Positions 59,901 to 64,000 of a DNA stretch of 64,000 nt are shown one piece after another. Numbering within the stretch: position 1 is the stretch's first letter; the number at the start of each line of letters is the position of its first letter. Source of the stretch: Arabidopsis thaliana (Eukaryota; Streptophyta; Magnoliopsida; Brassicales; Brassicaceae); the NCBI RefSeq assembly GCF_000001735.4, contig NC_003075.7:1303001-1367000 (forward strand). Reading direction: 5' to 3'. The notes beneath the pieces were generated by a model. That model saw only the letters and a program-made list of their open reading frames with translations. It had not been told where the DNA came from and did not search any database. A program made the position numbers and the translations under genes.

Positions 59901-62166
59901 CACAAAAACTTCCTAAGATTCAACTTGACCTAAATTATGAAACGTGAAACTACAGAACTAAAGTATATGTACTGCAATAAACTAAGGCATCTTGTTGTAC
60001 AAAAGGAATATTATCAGGCCTACCTCCTCTTAGACCACCATGCACATAGATCCGGATACCAACTGATGCCGCGCCATGGCGACAGCGTCGCATAAGTTCA
60101 AAAGACGGATCTTGATCGATTTGTCCCTTACTTCCACGTGCAGAAGTAACTTGCCCATTTCTATCCAACCATACACCGGCAGCAGTATCAAGCACTGCGA
60201 GAAAAAAAGATTCCACAACAATTAGAAAGATCAAAATCAAGAGGAGCAAAACCTGCGAGAATTAGCTCACCATCACCATTACCTGCAACAGATGCTTCAG
60301 CGTCTATTACACGGCCTCCTCTCAGCACACCACCACTGACATGTAATCTTGCACCTACAAAAACCTGATAAGAAAAACAATTAAGGAACTTATGGCAATG
60401 GCTAAAATTAGAGCATGGTTTTGTAAATGAAATCAAATGCCTCATCAATCAAATCATATAGAAGAAAAACAATAGTCAACTCAGTTTCTAAAGCTACAAT
60501 GTGCAGTCCTCTGGAATACTAGTATAAGTCAACGCTTCAGAAGCTATTTTTCCATATGTTTTGAAATTAGAGCAAGATTTGGTTTACCGCTGCATGTTGA
60601 TATCTTGGAGAAGGAGCTACACCTGGAGCCAGAGTCCACTCCCACTGACCATTTCTATGCATCAGTAGCCCATAAGCATCTCCCAACGGCTGCAGACACA
60701 CGAACACATAAGGGAATATGCCAGCATTCATCAAGAAGATTGAAAACATAACATCTTAAAATTCGGATCTCCTTGCAAGATAAGCAAAGCTCTAGAATTC
60801 GAGATTTCTGTATTTTATCTAGCCCTATCCTGGAAAAAAAAAGTCTACTAATTTCTGCACAAGAGATTAATGGAGAAAAAGGTATACCGCCCCCAAGGTG
60901 TCTCTTCCCCCGCAGAGCAAAAACATGCCATCAGAACGAGCACTGCCAGAAGCATACCTATGCAAACAAATCATAATATGAAAATTCAGTTGAAGAACAA
61001 CCGTTCTACAGTAACCATTAAAATCAACTTAATCACTAACATTCTAGCACTTGGTCGGTCACCATCTGGGTTCAATCTCTGCCATACATATGGTTTCTGA
61101 GCTGTATCCAGTGCCCAAGCGTCAGAAAGAGCTCGTTTCCCTGTTCCATACACAGAAAGACACATTTTTGTTAGGATATCTCTATTCTTTAAGAAAAAAA
61201 AACAGAATAGTAAAACAGACATATTCTTACCATCATTTCCGGTGACTGTAACAAGATACCTCTGAGAAACTAAATCCATAACATGGCCATAGCGAGGGCC
61301 TGGACCATCCCCTTGAACCACCACCCTGAACACGCATTAAATGAAATAATTTTGACATCAATAAAACAGATAGCTAAGAGAGACTGAACTGGGAAACTTA
61401 TAAAGAGTCTCTCACCTGTGCCACTTGAACTTATCATTAGTCATGTCAAGAACGTAAAGATCATCAGTAGAATGCCCCGCCGGTCCAATGCCACCCTGTT
61501 ATTTAGAACAAACATAAGTAAATATCATACATGAACAATGACAATTGACCATAAAACTATCACATTTGCGCTTTGCCAGAAACAATAAACAATCTGAATA
61601 ATTGATCAAAAGATAACCTGAAAAACGACCATGGTGCCAACTGCAGCTGCGGCGTGAGCAGCCCTAGGAGACGGAGGCTCACCAGCCGGTTTAAGCCTGC
61701 ACAAATCCGGAAATTCACAATGCAACTCTCCATCAAACCAACGTGGATTTGCAAGAAAACAATAATAAACCAAACAACAAAATCTCAAAAACTAAAAACG
61801 AAGTCTTTATTACCTTGTCCACTTCCTAGTGAGAATATCATAAGAATGCACCGTATTGGTAACACCAGCTAACCCTAAAACCAGAACCAGAACAACTCCA
61901 GATCAAATCAAACCAAACAAACAAAAAAAAAATCAAATTCTGAAATTCAATAAGGGAAACTTACTGATCCCAGGAACGGAAGAACTCCCTCCCTCAATAG
62001 CGGTGGCGCCGCCGAAGAGAATAAGACGAGGACCGTGAGTCTTAGTAGCTGCAACAGCCGTAAGTGTATGAGCGCATCTAGGACCAGGAGCATCGTCTTC
62101 ATCATCCCAAAAGGTTTCTAGGGTTTTATACTGAGGAGCTGGATGTAGCCAAGGCTTCGAGCCCAT
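56935..62166 (-). CDS. BSL1: Kelch-repeat serine/threonine phosphatase BSL1
   Basis: Member of the BSU1 family; these phosphatases act in brassinosteroid signalling on the GSK3-like kinase BIN2. Twenty-one coding exons join without a break to 881 residues. The N-terminal half is a kelch propeller ([49 protein letters not shown]). A linker carries [13 protein letters not shown] sequence. Residues about 560–830 form a PP1-type phosphatase with [24 protein letters not shown] and [13 protein letters not shown], all metal ligands present. The C-terminus is conserved ([11 protein letters not shown] … SSLAYI). One intron appears to use a GC donor (AAG/GCAAG at 58520). Start at [11 protein letters not shown]. 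Confidence 0.95.
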
Positions 62167-62782
62167 TGGAAACCACTTTACGGGTATAAATCGATCCCGC
62201 AACAGCCAAAATACTGAACCAGAAGCAGAGAAATGAGAAGACGAAACCTAGAAAGCGAATCAAAGAAGGAAAGACTACGGCACTGGACGAAAGAACTAGG
62301 TAGAAAGTTCAGATCGAAGGAGTAAGAAGAATTCACGGCGGAGAACGGTGGCGAGTTACGACGGACGGACTCTGTCTTCTCCACAAAGTAAAAACCTTTC
62401 TTTTTTTTTCAGAGACTATTTTTTGTTTTTGAATTAAAAGAGAAGAAAAAATAAAATAAAAATCTTTGCTTCGCCGAGTTTTGGAGGACACAGTTTTCTT
62501 CGGATAGAAAAGGCGTTTTCGCTGAGCTGGACTTTTAGTCTTCTTCTTTAGTCAACGGCTTTATATGTATGTGAATTGTCTAGATTACCCTTTGTTATTT
62601 TTTTTTATATCTGGTAAATACTGTGTGTAGACAATTCTAAGAAAAGCATTTCTATTTCAACACTTTATTATCGAAACTTTGAAATTTGAATTTTCGTTTA
62701 GAGGAACATTCTAATTCTATACACATTTTCAACAAATTTAATAATAATGCATAAGCTGTAGCCTTATTGGTAATTTATCTAA
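62167..62782. other. BSL1 leader and promoter
   Basis: 5' UTR and upstream region of BSL1. A putative leader intron precedes the ATG. No other gene is visible. Confidence 0.5.
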
Positions 62783-63187
62783 GGGGGTGTTATTAGTTAA
62801 TGGATTTTAATAGAATTGAAATCCAACACTAATCCACTGTTATTCAACTAATGATTCTAAATCCAGTTTTAAAATCTAGTGTTATTGGAACTCATCTTTG
62901 TAAATCATGCTTAATAGATTTTAAAGTTTAGTGTTATTCAATTAAGATTTTAAATATTTCATTAAAATCCAGTGTTATTCAAAACTAAAAATCTTGTAAA
63001 ATCCTTGTATATTAATTCATTTGAAATGAAACCTCTTTGGAGTTTCATGAGTAAATCATTAGAATCGAAATCCATGACATATTGCAGAGATTTTGAAATT
63101 CATACAAACATATTTTTAAAAACAATATAGAAAACAAATCTAAAGTTTAAAGAATTGACTTTAACTCCATAATTGAATAACACCACC
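62783..63187. mobile_element. Tourist-like (PIF/Harbinger) MITE
   Basis: 405 bp with terminal inverted repeats: left GGGGGTGTTATTAGTTAATG, right (complement) GGTGGTGTTATTCAATTATG. TAA flanks both ends (62780–62782 and 63188–63190), the 3-bp target duplication of Harbinger elements. The interior repeats degenerate 'AAATCCAGTGTTATT' motifs and has no coding capacity. Confidence 0.78.
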
Positions 63188-63494
63188 TAAATATTCAAAT
63201 ATAATCATTAGCTACTTTATGGAATTGATTTCTTCTTAAATTTACTATAGTTAATCTCCTTAAATCACGAAACAATTAAAATTTGTTTCTTTAAATAGCT
63301 GTAAAGTCAACTAACTGAGATTAAAAAAGTCAAACTATTCCTTCTGTTATTACCTTCCTCTCAAAGTCTCAACCTTTGCCTGTAAATAACCACAGAGAGA
63401 GAGAGACAAAGCTCACAAAACAGAGGAGAATCTCTAAACAGTTAAAAATAAACAAAAATCAAAAACCTACTGGTCAAATTCAATGCAACTGAGT

Positions 63495-63978
63495 CTAATA
63501 CTGAAGCTTATTCACATCCCAAGCCACTCTCATAACTCCAAACCTTGAATTCGCCTCTGTGAAAGTCCTCCCAACATCATCTGATCCATAAGGGATCATC
63601 TTTTTGCTCCCATCATATGACTCACTAAGCTCCATTACATCAACTACACATATCTGTCTTGTCTCCAAGCTTAAACCGTTCCATTCACCGTCTGTTCTCA
63701 ACACTGTTCCCTTCCCGATCTCGTCTCCTCTCTCATCCATAAGCCTCACTTGTTGCCCTTGCTTTATCCCTTCTTCTGATGATGACGATGTTCTCATCAG
63801 ATTCTCTCCTGTTTTCGGGGTTTCTGTTACAGTTTGATCTTTAATTGGTGTTGATGGTTTCTGCTGCCAAGTGTTTTCATCTCCAGGACTCTCCGGTAGA
63901 TCCCCTGAGCTGTTATTATCATGAGCTGGCCCCGTTTGCTTGTTTGCTCGAGCTAGTTTCGCTTTTCGGTTATTCAGC
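63495..63978 (-). CDS. NDX: Nodulin homeobox protein NDX, last exon (partial)
   Basis: The C-terminal exon of a gene that continues beyond the window. It begins [16 protein letters not shown], the end of recognition helix 3 of an atypical homeodomain. It is followed by a Pro/Ser-rich linker and a conserved C-terminal domain ([20 protein letters not shown] … [13 protein letters not shown]), the NDX-B region. In Arabidopsis NDX binds single-stranded DNA at the FLC locus and stabilises an R-loop that limits COOLAIR antisense transcription (literature). The splice acceptor is at about 63979. Bases 63979–64000 are intron. Confidence 0.9.
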
Positions 63979-64000
63979 CTGATAATAAACTTTCAATGTC

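Overview
The window is nuclear DNA of a flowering plant. The genes are intron-rich with GT–AG splicing, the spacers are AT-rich, and plant-specific families are present. Gene order and protein lengths (ALKBH10B 569 aa, ABP1 198 aa, RUG2/mTERF 541 aa, RF298 814 aa, OR23 442 aa, BSL1 881 aa) match what I recall of the top of Arabidopsis thaliana chromosome 4, roughly At4g02940 to At4g03090. Gene names are recognised from protein sequence and order; no database was searched. The AOP2 locus lacks 5 bp and is frameshifted, as reported for accession Col-0, so the haplotype looks Col-like.

Left part (1–34.3 kb), mostly ordinary single-copy genes: a gene-poor 3.6 kb; the m6A demethylase ALKBH10B (+); a tandem pair of two-domain ubiquitin-like genes plus a third decayed copy, with a complete young Ty1/copia element (RE2, minus strand, perfect 5-bp target duplication) inserted between the first two; a Pol III-type 7SL (SRP) RNA gene (−); a stray copy of ALKBH10B exon 5; ABP1 (−); RUG2/mTERF (+); the RING protein RF298 (+); a secreted LRR protein (+); a WD40/DCAF-like protein (−); and the F-box/kelch protein OR23 (−).

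Right part (34.3–57 kb), the GS-AOP cluster: 2-oxoglutarate/Fe(II) dioxygenases that modify glucosinolate side chains. It holds an AOP2-like 3' pseudogene (−), AOP3 (+, open with four exons), AOP2 (−, null), an AOP1-like exon-1 pseudogene (+) and AOP1 (+, intact). The MIR826 hairpin lies inside the AOP2-like pseudogene and its mature sequence is antisense to AOP2 exon 3. The copies carry pieces of the 3' end of the neighbouring BSL1 gene, so AOP and the BSL1 tail appear to have been duplicated together. Two Helitrons, a Stowaway-like MITE, a LINE RNase H fragment and a copia LTR with primer-binding site sit in the spacers. Both Helitrons can be checked against paralogous empty sites inside this window.

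Right end: BSL1 (−, 21 coding exons, one apparent GC–AG intron), a Tourist-like MITE, and the last exon of the homeobox gene NDX (−), which runs off the window.

The most interesting system is the AOP cluster as a case of gene-family birth. Enzyme copies diverged, gained a low-complexity insert (and in AOP3 an intron), one was broken in this haplotype, and a pseudogene copy folded back to make a microRNA against its parent.
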